Shown here: one piece after another, positions 1-9,186 of the stretch | Position numbering within the stretch: position 1 is the stretch's first letter | Layout of the letters: the number at the start of each line of letters is the position of its first letter | NCBI GenBank assembly: GCA_030015575.1 | Contig: JASDDO010000028.1 | Coordinates: 24,221,154-24,285,153, forward strand | Source of the DNA: Agapanthus africanus | Taxonomy: Eukaryota > Streptophyta > Magnoliopsida > Asparagales > Amaryllidaceae | Length of the DNA: 64,000 nucleotides | Direction of reading: 5' to 3' | Notes under the pieces: model-generated | What the model was told of the DNA's origin: nothing | Seen by the model: only the letters and a program-made list of their open reading frames with translations | Database searches by the model: none | Position numbers and translations under genes: made by a program

Positions 1-1615
1 GTGTTAACCATGTGACAGTTGCCGGCAGTTCTTTCAGGCACTTTGGTCGTGTTTCTTTGCTCCCGACGAATCTTACGCTTTTCCCGTTTAAAGCGTTGTT
101 GATTAGCGACGTATCCTTGCCACCATCTATCGAACGCTTTGCACTCTTGGGTAGAATGTGAGACCTTCTGATGATATAGGCAATAAGAGGGGTGCATTTC
201 TACCACGCTGGTAACTTTTTCTTCTGAGGGTGGTAGCTTCATGCCCATCGATATGGCCTTAGCGAACTTCTTTTTTATCTTGAATTGGCTTTTGTCAGCG
301 GTGGAGGCATTTTGCTCCAGCGGGATCATCTCAGCTCCTCCCTCAAGTCGCTGGCGCTTGGCCGTTTCGAATATAGCCGTCTCGCGTTCTTGATCAGCTT
401 TACTTTTCAATCGAGCTTCACTAAGAAACGCGTCAATCATTTCTATTGATAATTCCGGAACCCTTGACTCAGTATTTGCCCCCGGCTTTTTGGTGCCAGA
501 AGTCCCTTCATCGTTCGAGGTCGAGTGAGAGATCATATGACAGCTCGCCACATACTCCTCGGATTCATCCGATGAACTTTCCTCCTCATCCTCTTTTTGA
601 AAGACGTGATCAAGGAAATCTTGGAGCGTAATGGGGGTCCGCGCCTTTTGGTTATATTCATCCAGCGCGTCGATTTGCTTTTGCAAGTCCGTGCGCTTGT
701 CGCCAGGCTTCACGGGCTTCTTAGATTTCTTCTTCTTCTTTTTCGAAGATTTTGACGGCTGGTTATGAACGCTTGAACTACCACCATCGGTCTTCGGAGT
801 CGGACGTGGCTTCAACATCCCCTCAATAACCTGCGGTTCTAAGGGGTTCTTCCAGTTGACCGCTGGACAGGTCTGAAGATCATTTAACATTCTCCTCGTT
901 TTGGCTGATAATACAACCTCCCAAGGAGTTTCTTCAATGACGGAGCATGTTGCCCCCGGCGTATTCGTCCCTTTAGCGATGTGGGGCTGCGGGGGATTCA
1001 CCTTCCATTTGTCGGATAGCGCAAATTTGCCCTGGCGGTACTGGTTTTCAAGCCAATTTTTGAAAACGTAACAGTCTTCGATTGGATGTCCTAGCACTCT
1101 ATGATAAGGGCAGTAATTAGGATCGTTGACGTCACTTGGTTGTGACGGACGTTTTGGATCTGGAAGATTTATGAGCCTATTGCGCAATGCCAGCTCGAAT
1201 AGGCTCCTTGTTTTATCACGGGGGAAGGAGTAAGCACGTCCCATCCTGTCTTCAAGGGGTACGTATGGACGCGTATTATTTGGACGAGCAACCGGCTTCG
1301 AGTCGTTCGGTTGTTGTTGGGCGTTAGCGACGATGATCGCTTTTCCCTTTCCTTTATCGTTTCGAGAGTCCGGCTTCGGGAGAGGGGGCTTATGGCCCAT
1401 CTGCGCCAATTTGTCGATCAAAGCCTGGAAAGAAGTCGGCTTGAAGAACATCATAAACTGCGAGATGGTTGCTTGTGGATCAAGGGTTCCAACAAACATT
1501 CCCACCGCAGGGGCTTCTTCTATACGCTGTTCACACTTAGACCATAGATTACGCCAGCGTATAGCGTACTGGACCCACGTCTCGCCGGGCTTTACCCTGG
1601 CGTTAATCAGCGCCG

Positions 1616-3499
1616 TCATCGGAGTACGCTCGCTGGCACTTGCAAAGCGTTGGGTGAAGAGCAGCTCCATCTCTGCGAAGGTTTTAATAGAGTCGTTGGG
1701 GAGCTCGGAATACCACTCGAAAGCCGTATCTGATAGGCTTCCAACAAACTGGCGAAGCAGAAGCTTGTCGTCGCCGCGGTGTTACCACAAAGCGCCCTGA
1801 ACTGGGCAACATGTTGATGGGGATTGCCGGTCCCCTTGTAGACATGAAATTTAGGAATTGTGTAACCTGGCGGGTACTTGATTTGGTCATACCAGCCCGG
1901 ATATGGCCGCCCCATTTTTACAACGTGGCCGGCTGCTTCGGCCGTGTGATGAACTTTTATCTGCTGGGCTATATATTCGTCCAGATCTGTTTTAGAGATT
2001 GTGTCTTCTTTCGCCGTCGATAGAACGGGCTGAGGGTTTGATGTTTCTCCCCTATCATCCCCAAGGACGATCGGGGGTTCTTCAGTCGGGGATTCTGGTT
2101 GTATCATCATCCCTATCATATCCTGGAAGAGAAGGCCCATGCGTTGTATATTGGCTGCTTGTTCAGCAGCCTCTTGGTCTCTCTTTTCGAGCACTCGGCG
2201 AAGGAACTCAGCGTCAGTCTCCTCCTCTTGACGTTCATCTAAGGATGTCTCAGGATTCTCTTTTGGCCCTGTGAGTGCAGCCATTGTAGTCATCATCTCC
2301 TGGAGCTTTTGTTGCTGCTCCTGAGACTTGGTCACTGACCGGGTAAGCGGTCGGTGACCCGTAGAAGTATGACTTTCTTCTTTCCCCGAAGCCATATAGA
2401 CCGTATGAACTGTGATGCCCCCTGACTTGGGGCGTTTAGGTTCACCGCTCTTAGACTTTGTCAGTGTCACGGGAGCTTTTTCTGGCCTCTTCCTTTTATA
2501 GACCTTTGAGGTTGAAGGAGCCGTTGAAGCGGGCGTTCTAGTATTTGTTGCCCCCTGCTGTTTAATGGGGGGGTTCTTGTCTTTTTCCACCTTCGCCCTT
2601 TTCTGGCGACGGAAGTGGTTTGAGTCAACCACGGAGTCTTGAACCCTCCGCCAGACTTTATAGATTTTGGACGACAGCCGTTGAGAGGGCTGTTCTTGTT
2701 TTGCCTCCGGAGCTTTCTCCATGGGCGGAGGAGATCTTTTCAATACGGCGATTGGGGAGTTCTTCCGTACTTTCCTCAGTAATTCAAAGCTGTTCCCAGT
2801 TGGAACAGCAGCGTTGACCTCCGCCACTGGAGCAGGCGGGGTTAGCCCTGAAGGGGAGTTGCCCCCTGTTTTCCTTACTCGCTGCCAATGACGACGTCGC
2901 GCACGGCGAGTCATTGGGACTGGCTCGGAAGTCTGGATAGTTTCCTGTTGCCCCCTGTTTGGGTGTGGGGCAACTGCCAATGTCATCCTATCGAAGACTG
3001 ATGCCTTCTGACCAGCTGGGGGAGGAGTAGGAACCGTCAATCTTGTGAAGACTGACTCTCTGATGGGAGAAGCCGCTTTAACGACTTCCAAAGCAGCGGT
3101 CGTTGCCCTCTTTGGGACAGCCACCATATAGTTCTGACCCAGCCTAGTGAAAACGGAGGCTGTTGGTCCAGTAGCCGGCGACCCGTTGACAGGGGTCGTG
3201 GTAGCAGTGAGCCGGTCGAATACCGACTTCTTGTTCGCTTCTAGTGCGGATATCGGAGCAGAGAAGCTTGTAGGTGGGACCATGGTCCCAAAGAACAAGC
3301 CGGTGGTGGCCTGAGTCACCTGGCCTACCGGCAGAGTCAGGAAGGAAGCCACCTGGGACCCATATGATACACCTCTCGGTGAGGTGGAACGTCCGTTGCA
3401 CTGGCATTTCGAGCAGTTGGTGCAGTTGGTGGCCATTGAATGCTTGAGTTCTGTACCAAACAAAAGACCAAATCTTAGCAACTTGAAATCCGAGGACAA
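1616..3499 (-). CDS. gag: gag polyprotein region of element A
   Basis: This is an open stretch of about 627 codons. A second possible start near 3436 begins MATNC and opens a cysteine-rich stretch (C-x2-C-x2-C-x-C). The middle is proline-, lysine- and serine-rich and low in complexity. It is followed by a charged, glutamine-rich stretch and, near the C-terminus, the start of the Retrotrans_gag fold (YKGTGNPHQHVAQFRALCGN). Gag forms the particle shell of LTR elements. The start lies about 70-130 bases after the primer binding site, as expected for gag. The N-terminal cysteine cluster is not visible in B or C, whose corresponding parts are outside the window or lost. It is part of a fossil element. 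Confidence 0.75.
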   Translation of the reverse strand: MSSDFKLLRFGLLFGTELKHSMATNCTNCSKCQCNGRSTSPRGVSYGSQVASFLTLPVGQVTQATTGLFFGTMVPPTSFSAPISALEANKKSVFDRLTATTTPVNGSPATGPTASVFTRLGQNYMVAVPKRATTAALEVVKAASPIRESVFTRLTVPTPPPAGQKASVFDRMTLAVAPHPNRGQQETIQTSEPVPMTRRARRRHWQRVRKTGGNSPSGLTPPAPVAEVNAAVPTGNSFELLRKVRKNSPIAVLKRSPPPMEKAPEAKQEQPSQRLSSKIYKVWRRVQDSVVDSNHFRRQKRAKVEKDKNPPIKQQGATNTRTPASTAPSTSKVYKRKRPEKAPVTLTKSKSGEPKRPKSGGITVHTVYMASGKEESHTSTGHRPLTRSVTKSQEQQQKLQEMMTTMAALTGPKENPETSLDERQEEETDAEFLRRVLEKRDQEAAEQAANIQRMGLLFQDMIGMMIQPESPTEEPPIVLGDDRGETSNPQPVLSTAKEDTISKTDLDEYIAQQIKVHHTAEAAGHVVKMGRPYPGWYDQIKYPPGYTIPKFHVYKGTGNPHQHVAQFRALCGNTAATTSFCFASLLEAYQIRLSSGIPSSPTTLLKPSQRWSCSSPNALQVPASVLR

Positions 3500-3564
3500 C
3501 CATTTAACAAACCGCGATTGGTTCGCGAAGACGACACACGAAGTGTGGAGTGGAAAGAGGAAGA

Positions 3565-3583
3565 GGTCCCACCGGGCGTGCCA
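3565..3583 (-). promoter_or_regulatory. primer binding site of element A
   Basis: On the minus strand this reads TGGCACGCCCGGTGGGACC, five bases inside the LTR end at 3589. Plant LTR-element primer binding sites nearly always begin TGG and match a tRNA 3' end. I have not matched it to a specific tRNA. It fixes the element's orientation and the left border of the LTR. Confidence 0.75.
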
Positions 3584-3588
3584 GAATC

Positions 3589-4660
3589 TGTTCCCCTCCG
3601 AACGGCGGCCAAGACGTTAGGACGTCTATGCCTGAGGTTCGGGGCAGATGCTATTTGGTTTTATCCGTCTATCTCTCCGAAGATGCTAAGTTGATTTATG
3701 GCACCGTGTATCGGAGGTTTAGACGGATGCGGCCGATGTAGCAGACTTAGTCAGATTCCCCCTCAGGGTGAGGGGTTTTTGATTGTGGGGACGCTCTTCC
3801 CTGCAGGCGCAAGCCCCTGCAGTTAATTACGCTACCGCATCGCGGTAACAACTTTCTCCTTCTCCAGAATTTCACTTCGTGTCGTGTGTGTTTGTTTTGT
3901 TTGTGGTTGCCCGTGGATTGTATACGGAGACTGAGTAATGTCGTCGCCCGTAGGACGTGGATTAGTCCAAATCCGTATTTACTTAGATTTGGGTTTGGTG
4001 TTTTTAGTTTAAGGATACGTTAGTCGCGTTGCGGCTAAGATCAACTTAGACGTTCGTTAAGGATACGTTAGTCCTGTTTGAGACTAAGATCAACTTAACG
4101 TGATCGTTTAGATCCGACAAAAGAGCGTTTGGGCTCTATTGTTCCAGTTTGGGAGATTCATAGTCCAATTTGGGACTAAAGTCTGTTTGGAGGATACGTT
4201 AGCCATTTTTGAGGCTAAGATCGACTCAAACGTTTGTTAAGGATACGTTAGTCCAGTTTGAGACTAAGATCAACTTAACGGGACCATTTAGATCCGACAA
4301 AAGAGCATTTGGACTCTATTGTGCCAGTTTAGGGACGTGGTGGTCCATATTCCAGTTTAGAGACGTGGTGGTCCGATATTAGTTTAGGGACGTTTCGGTC
4401 CGATATTAGTTTAGGGACGTTTCGGTCCATTATTAGTTTAGGGACGTTTCGGTCCGTCGTTAGTTTAGGGACGTCTCGGTCCAATATTTTAGTGTATGGT
4501 CGTTGGGACCCGTCACCTCTTCGACGTCGTTGAGGAATTACAGCGACAAATGTCAAAGGAGTTCGGATATGTACCCTCGAACCGGTCGTGAATTGATTTA
4601 GGAGAGCCATTTTGCTCAGTCAATTTAATTTAAGGACTTATGGCCACGATTGGACTAAGT
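3589..4660 (+). repeat. left inverted arm of the A LTR complex
   Basis: This arm holds the LTR end, a GC-rich block (3650-3850), blocks alternating 'ACTAAGATCAACTTA'-type sequence, and about six copies of a 27-31-bp unit with core TTTAGGGACGTTTCGGTCC (4320-4490). The same order recurs in direct orientation at 32756-33660 (element B) and inverted at 7600-9037. Confidence 0.75.
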
Positions 4661-4689
4661 CCAGTTCAGCACTTTATTCGCATTGCATT

Positions 4690-5175
4690 TTTCTTATTTA
4701 GGCTCTACAAAAGATATAGAGTATCAGTTTATTTTGGGCTCTGCCTATTTACAAAGCATCTACTTTGTTTTGGGCTTTGCCCCTTTTAAAATGCATAGCA
4801 TTCTGAATATTTTGTTTGGGCTCTGCCCATTTATAAATGATGCAAAGCATCTGTTCTGGTTTGGGCTCTGCCCCTTAAAATAATGAATTTGCGCTTCATT
4901 AAGCCTGTTAGGCCCTCTCCTAATTGGGCTTGGCCCTTTTTAATGCATCTGCGCTTTGCGCTAAGTAATGAGCGCAAGTTCCTATGGTGATGACACGTGT
5001 CGTGCTCTGATGAGCGCAAGCGCACTAGCGCAGCGCGCTGCGCTGTTGCGCTGCGCTATTGCGCTGCTGACACGTAGCGCGCTCTCAGTGAGTTACGCCA
5101 ATTCCAGAGAGCAAAGCTCTATCTTAAGGGCGCTTAGCGCAAGTGGTTTTATGGCGGATACGTGGCGCTCCCTTC
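4690..5175 (+). repeat. LTR arrays of short palindromes and G-box motifs
   Basis: Short near-palindromes with a 3-base centre repeat here: GGGCTCTGCCC, TGCAAAGCA and GCGCTTTGCGC. From about 4980 they are mixed with ACACGTGTC and ACACGTAGCGC motifs. The same arrangement is present in element B (33690-34200). No coding region is supported. Confidence 0.6.
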
Positions 5176-5530
5176 AGAGCGCAACGGCGCAACTTGGAAG
5201 TGCAAAGCACTAAGAATCTTTTTAGATTCAAGAAGGGAAGTGCAAAGCACTGTTTAAGTTCTTGATCTAAATTAGATCAAAGAAAAAATAGATTTCTTCT
5301 TTATTCGAAGAACCAGAGGTTCATAAAAGTGCAAAGCACTGTTTTCTTTTTTATATAAAGATCATTGATCTTATATATTTTTATTTAGACTAATGGTCTA
5401 TTAGAAGGAATTTCTTCTAATCCATGAAGGTTCTTTACCTCTTTCTTGAGATCTTCTCAGAATTTTCTCTGCTTAGAGTTCTTGATCTTTCGAGAAAATT
5501 ATTGATGCCTTTGAAATGAGGCTTAGGGTC

Positions 5531-5539
5531 CTATTTATA
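5531..5539 (-). promoter_or_regulatory. sense TATA box of the A LTR
   Basis: The minus strand reads TATAAATAG. Transcription from here would run leftward into gag, so this is the likely sense LTR promoter. About 100 bases downstream a splice-donor-like AG|GTAAAG occurs. Element B has the same arrangement at 34499-34507. Confidence 0.55.
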
Positions 5540-5689
5540 GTGACCACAAATCTGTTGAATTTGTTAACAGGATCTTTCCTGAGTGATTTTTGGGAGTTTT
5601 CCCACCGCTGGATCTTTGATCCAAAGGCCGAAGAAAATCTTCTAGTTCTGGAAAGAACAGAAAAGATTTCGTAAAAATCTTAATTCAGT

Positions 5690-5960
5690 TTGGCGCAGAT
5701 GGCCCAGCGCATGACACGTGTCGCGCAGCGCAAGTGCGCTAGCGCATCTGCGCTGACACGTGTCGCGCAGCGCAGAGCGCAGCGCAGAGCGCAGCGCAAC
5801 TGCGCTGACGCATCTGCGCTGACGCGTGTCGCGCAGCGCAACTGCGCTAGCGCATCTGCGCTGACACGTGTCGCGCAGCGCAGAGCGCAGCGCAACTGCG
5901 CAAGCGCATCTGCGCTGACGCGTGTCGCGCAGCGCAGCGTGCAGTGCAGTTGAAGCGTTG
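5690..5960. promoter_or_regulatory. G-box / GCGC array between divergent LTR promoters
   Basis: Repeats of about 60 bases alternate TGCGCT/AGCGCA palindromes with GACACGTGTCGCGC-type sites. ACACGTGTC and CACGTGGC are G-box/ABRE cores bound by plant bZIP and bHLH factors. The array lies between the two TATA boxes of the LTR. The equivalent array in element B is at 34675-34920. The reading frames here (runs of ALAQLRCA-type residues) are by-products of the repeat, not genes. Confidence 0.6.
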
Positions 5961-6326
5961 CTTCCTTCAATCAGAGCTTTGCTCTGATTGGGTGCGCTTT
6001 CTTGGGCGCTGCGCGCGGGACTTGAAGCTTTGCTTCAAAATTTGAATTTTGAATTCAAACAGAGCTTTACTCTGATTGGGCGAAATAGGGACCAATCAAA
6101 TTAAAGATTCAGAGATGATTAAATATCATCTATCTATGGAAAATCTCGGGTTTGGAAAGATTTCCCCTTTAAATCTAACCAAAATAACAAAGGAGAATCT
6201 CTGGATTTAAAATCCAATGGTGAATAAAATTCACCCAATAATCTAAAGGTCCAAAACGAATGATGGATGCAAATCAAATCTCTCAGTGAAGATTCATCAA
6301 AAACTAATTCATTCGGCTGCTTCTCC

Positions 6327-6335
6327 TATAAATAG
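6327..6335 (+). promoter_or_regulatory. antisense TATA box of the A LTR complex
   Basis: TATAAATAG on the plus strand is followed by a purine-rich leader and, at 6446-6450, a donor-like AG|GTAAG. The matching site in element B (35165-35173, donor at 35294) points at an antisense ORF. In A it points away from the element, through the right arm. Confidence 0.5.
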
Positions 6336-6449
6336 GAGCCAAGAGACACAAAAAAGGGATATACAGAGATAGATACGCAGAGGGAAGAAAAAGAAGAGAG
6401 CTCTGATACTTGGAAGAATTTGGATCTTCTGCAAAAGAAAACCCTAGGT

Positions 6450-7520
6450 AAGAAAGGGAAGGCTTTCGGAAACAAAGAGAATTTAATTCTCAACAGAGTT
6501 TAACTCTAATATATAAAACAGACGAACTTATTTCTTCTCTCTTTGATAGAGGATCTGCAAAGTGCACATCTCCCCTTTAGGTTGAGAATTTAATTCTCAA
6601 CGGGTTGAGATCCTGTCATGCAGATCCAAAACATAGAGAGGGAATGCAAGCATGAGAATTTAATTCTCACAGAACTATAGGAATTTAATTCCTTTAAGAT
6701 AAAATTAGGGCTTGACCCTGTATCATGGGAATTTAATTCCTCCAGAACAAAAAGAAACAGGGTTAAACCCTAATTAAGAACATAGTTCTGTGGGAACAGC
6801 AGGAATTTAATTCCCTTAACCATAATTCTTTAAAATGGGAAGTTCAATTCCTTAAAAGTTTTTTATTAGGGTTTAACCCTATTCGGTTCTTCACATATAT
6901 GAGGAATTTCATTACTACAGAAATTCAGAGTTTAACTCTGTTCCCGAATATAAGCACTCGAAAGGAAATAGGAATTTAATTCCTCTGAAATTTAAAGCTC
7001 GAGGAATTTAATTCCCGAAAAAAGATCAACAGATCCTCTAAAAACGACATACCTAGAGGCAGGGTCACGTGCCACCACGTGACCCCCCCAAGAGATCTAC
7101 AGAAAACCCTTTGAGGCTGTCCCTCACGTGACCCTTAACGAAATCTCTAACAAATGAGCATATGAATGCCCGTCACGTGCTGACACGTGATGCTCTAAAA
7201 GATGCAGCAATCTCAGCAGAACCATTGAAAAGAGGGCACTCCCACGTGTTGCCATGTGATCCCTTTTGCCTTAGTGTTCAACACTAAATTGGAACTCTCA
7301 AACCCAGTGTCAAAACACTGTTGGGCCTTAGCATTCAACAATGATTAAAAAAGCCTTATTGGCAGTGTTCAACACTGATTTGTTTTAGTGTTTGACACTA
7401 ATTTGAAAAAGCCTTATTGCTGGTGTTTAACACCGATTATCTCTTAGTGTTGCAACACTAACTTGTTAACCTCATTCCCAGTGTTCAACACTGATTGCTC
7501 CGAAGTGTTTAACACTAGGC
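6450..7520 (+). repeat. three successive families of short palindromes
   Basis: From 6450 to about 7050 the recurring motifs are GAGAATTTAATTCTC, GGAATTTAATTCC and GGGTTTAACCC. From 7060 to 7260 they are CACGTG-centred (GGTCACGTGCCACCACGTGACC). From 7260 to 7520 they are AGTGTTCAACACT-like. Each family keeps its own core and varies its flanks. There is no credible gene. Confidence 0.65.
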
Positions 7521-7599
7521 TTCGGCCCAATTGGCTGAAGGGACAAAGGCAAAGCCTCTCCCTCAATGGACCAACAAAAGCCAACATTCCAGACCTGAC

Positions 7600-9037
7600 T
7601 GGGCTTAGCCCAAGCTGGCCATAAGTCCTCAATTTGTGATTAACTGGGCCAATGGGCTCATAACATAATTGATCAGTCTTGACCCAAATTGGGCCAGGGA
7701 CTATTTAATCCACCCCGGTTCTAGGGTACATCTCTTCACTCCTTTGATACTTGGCATTGTAATCCCTCAATGTCTTCAAAGAGGTGACGGGTCCCGAAGA
7801 CCACTCATGATATGGACTGTGGGGTCCTTAAACCCACGCATAATGCAAAATTCCTGGTTACGTGGAACGCGGATAACGTCACTCTTTGACCCCGTGGAAA
7901 ACGTCCAGAGCGGATCCTGGTCCTCACAGAGCACGGCAGTGAACCCGTGTGAAGCATCCAGAGCGGAGCCTGGTCCTCTCCTAGCACGGCAGTGAACCCG
8001 TGTGAAGCATCCAGAGCACATACCGGACTGTGGAGTCCTTAAACCCATGGACTATGACGTCCTTAACCTGGACCGCAATGTCCTTAAACTACCCACGGAC
8101 CGCAATGTCCTTAAACTACCCACGGACCGAGATGTCTTTAAACTACCCATGGACCGCAATGTCTTTAAACTACCCATGGACCGCAATGTCCTTAAACTAC
8201 CCATGGACCGCAATGTCCTTAAACTAGAACCATAGAGCCTCCATATACTCTTTCGTTGGATCTAAACGGTCCCGTTTAAGTTGATCTTAGCCCCAAAGAT
8301 GGCTAACGCGTCCTTAAACCTTCAAGCAGACTGGATTATGAATCCCCCCCTAATCAACCCTGGCTAGAGGGTACATCTCTGAACTCCTCTGACATCCGTC
8401 GTTGTAATCCTTCAACGTCGTCAGAGAGGTGACGGGTCCCGACGGCCACACATACGATGGACTACTACGTCCTAAAAACTGGAACAATGGAGTCCAAACG
8501 CTCCTTTGTCGGATCTAAACGATCCCGTTAAGTTGATCTTAGTCTTAAACTAGACTAATGTGTCCTTAACAAATGTTTGAGTTGATCTTAGCCTCAAGCG
8601 TGGCTAACGCATCCTCAAACCAAACCCCCAAACCCAAATCTAAGATAACACGGATTTGGACTAGTCCATGCCCTACGGGCGACGACATAACTCGGTCTCC
8701 GTAAACGATCCACGGGCAGTAAAACATAAAACAAAAACACACGACACGAAGTGACCATCTGGAGAAGGAGAAAGTTATTACCGCGATGCGGTAGCGTAAT
8801 TAACTGCAGGGGCTTGCGCCTGCAGGGAAGAGCGTCCCCACAATCAAAAACCCCTCAAACGAGGGGGAATCTGACGAAGTCTGCTACATCGGCCGCATCC
8901 GTCTAAACCTCCGATACATGGCGCCATGGATCAACTTGGCATCCTCGGAGAGGCAGACGGATAGCACCTATTGGCATCTGCCCCGAACTTCAGGCGAGAC
9001 GTCCCCGACGTCCCGCGTGTCCGTTCGGAGGGGAACA
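7600..9037 (-). repeat. right inverted arm of the A LTR complex
   Basis: The reverse complement of this arm follows the left arm block by block, including the GC-rich palindromic block at 8760-8900 and the terminal 17 bases. It contains seven or so copies of a 27-bp tandem unit with core GGACCGCAATGTCCTTAAAC (8065-8228) and two diverged copies of the block holding GTGACGGGTCCCGA (7780 and 8430). The right edge abuts gag-type sequence of element C at 9038. Confidence 0.75.
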
Positions 9038-9186
9038 GTCTTGTCTTGGGCAAAAGAGTATGCTCGACCCATCTTCTTTATAAGAGACGAATCCAGGTTG
9101 CTCGATTCCTGATCGCGTGGCTTTTTGGACCCGCTTTGTCGCTGTCGAACGCCTTTCCCGTTCTTTGGTTTATTTCTGCATCTGCG

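Larger units (their letters stand above)
1..3588 (-). mobile_element. Tat-type Ty3/Gypsy element A, 5' internal part (cut by window edge)
   Basis: This is the leader and gag portion of a minus-strand LTR retrotransposon that continues past the left edge. The order from right to left is LTR, primer binding site, short leader, gag. The protein and DNA match the gag part of element B at 61440-64000 closely, so A, B and C belong to one family. I place it in the Tat clade because element B has the second RNase H domain and antisense ORF typical of that clade. It is broken, with at least two or three breaks in the visible part. Confidence 0.85.
3589..9037 (-). mobile_element. palindromic LTR complex of element A
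   Basis: The left edge (TGTTCCCCTCCGAACGG) adjoins the primer binding site, and the right edge (9021-9037) is its exact inverse. The outer parts (about 3589-4660 and 7600-9037) are long inverted copies, roughly 90% alike at their outer ends by eye. Between them lie two divergent TATA boxes, G-box arrays and families of short palindromes. There are two readings: one 5.4-kb LTR with long terminal inverted repeats, or a minus-strand LTR of about 3 kb inserted in a plus-strand solo LTR of the same family. Element B's LTR at 32756 matches the left and central parts but lacks the right arm, which favours the second reading. Confidence 0.6.

Noticed and set aside
5680-5970. Open frames on both strands rich in ALAQLRCA-like repeats
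   Set aside because: They arise from the GCGC/CACGTG repeat array in the LTR; repeat units divisible by three keep frames open. No gene signals.
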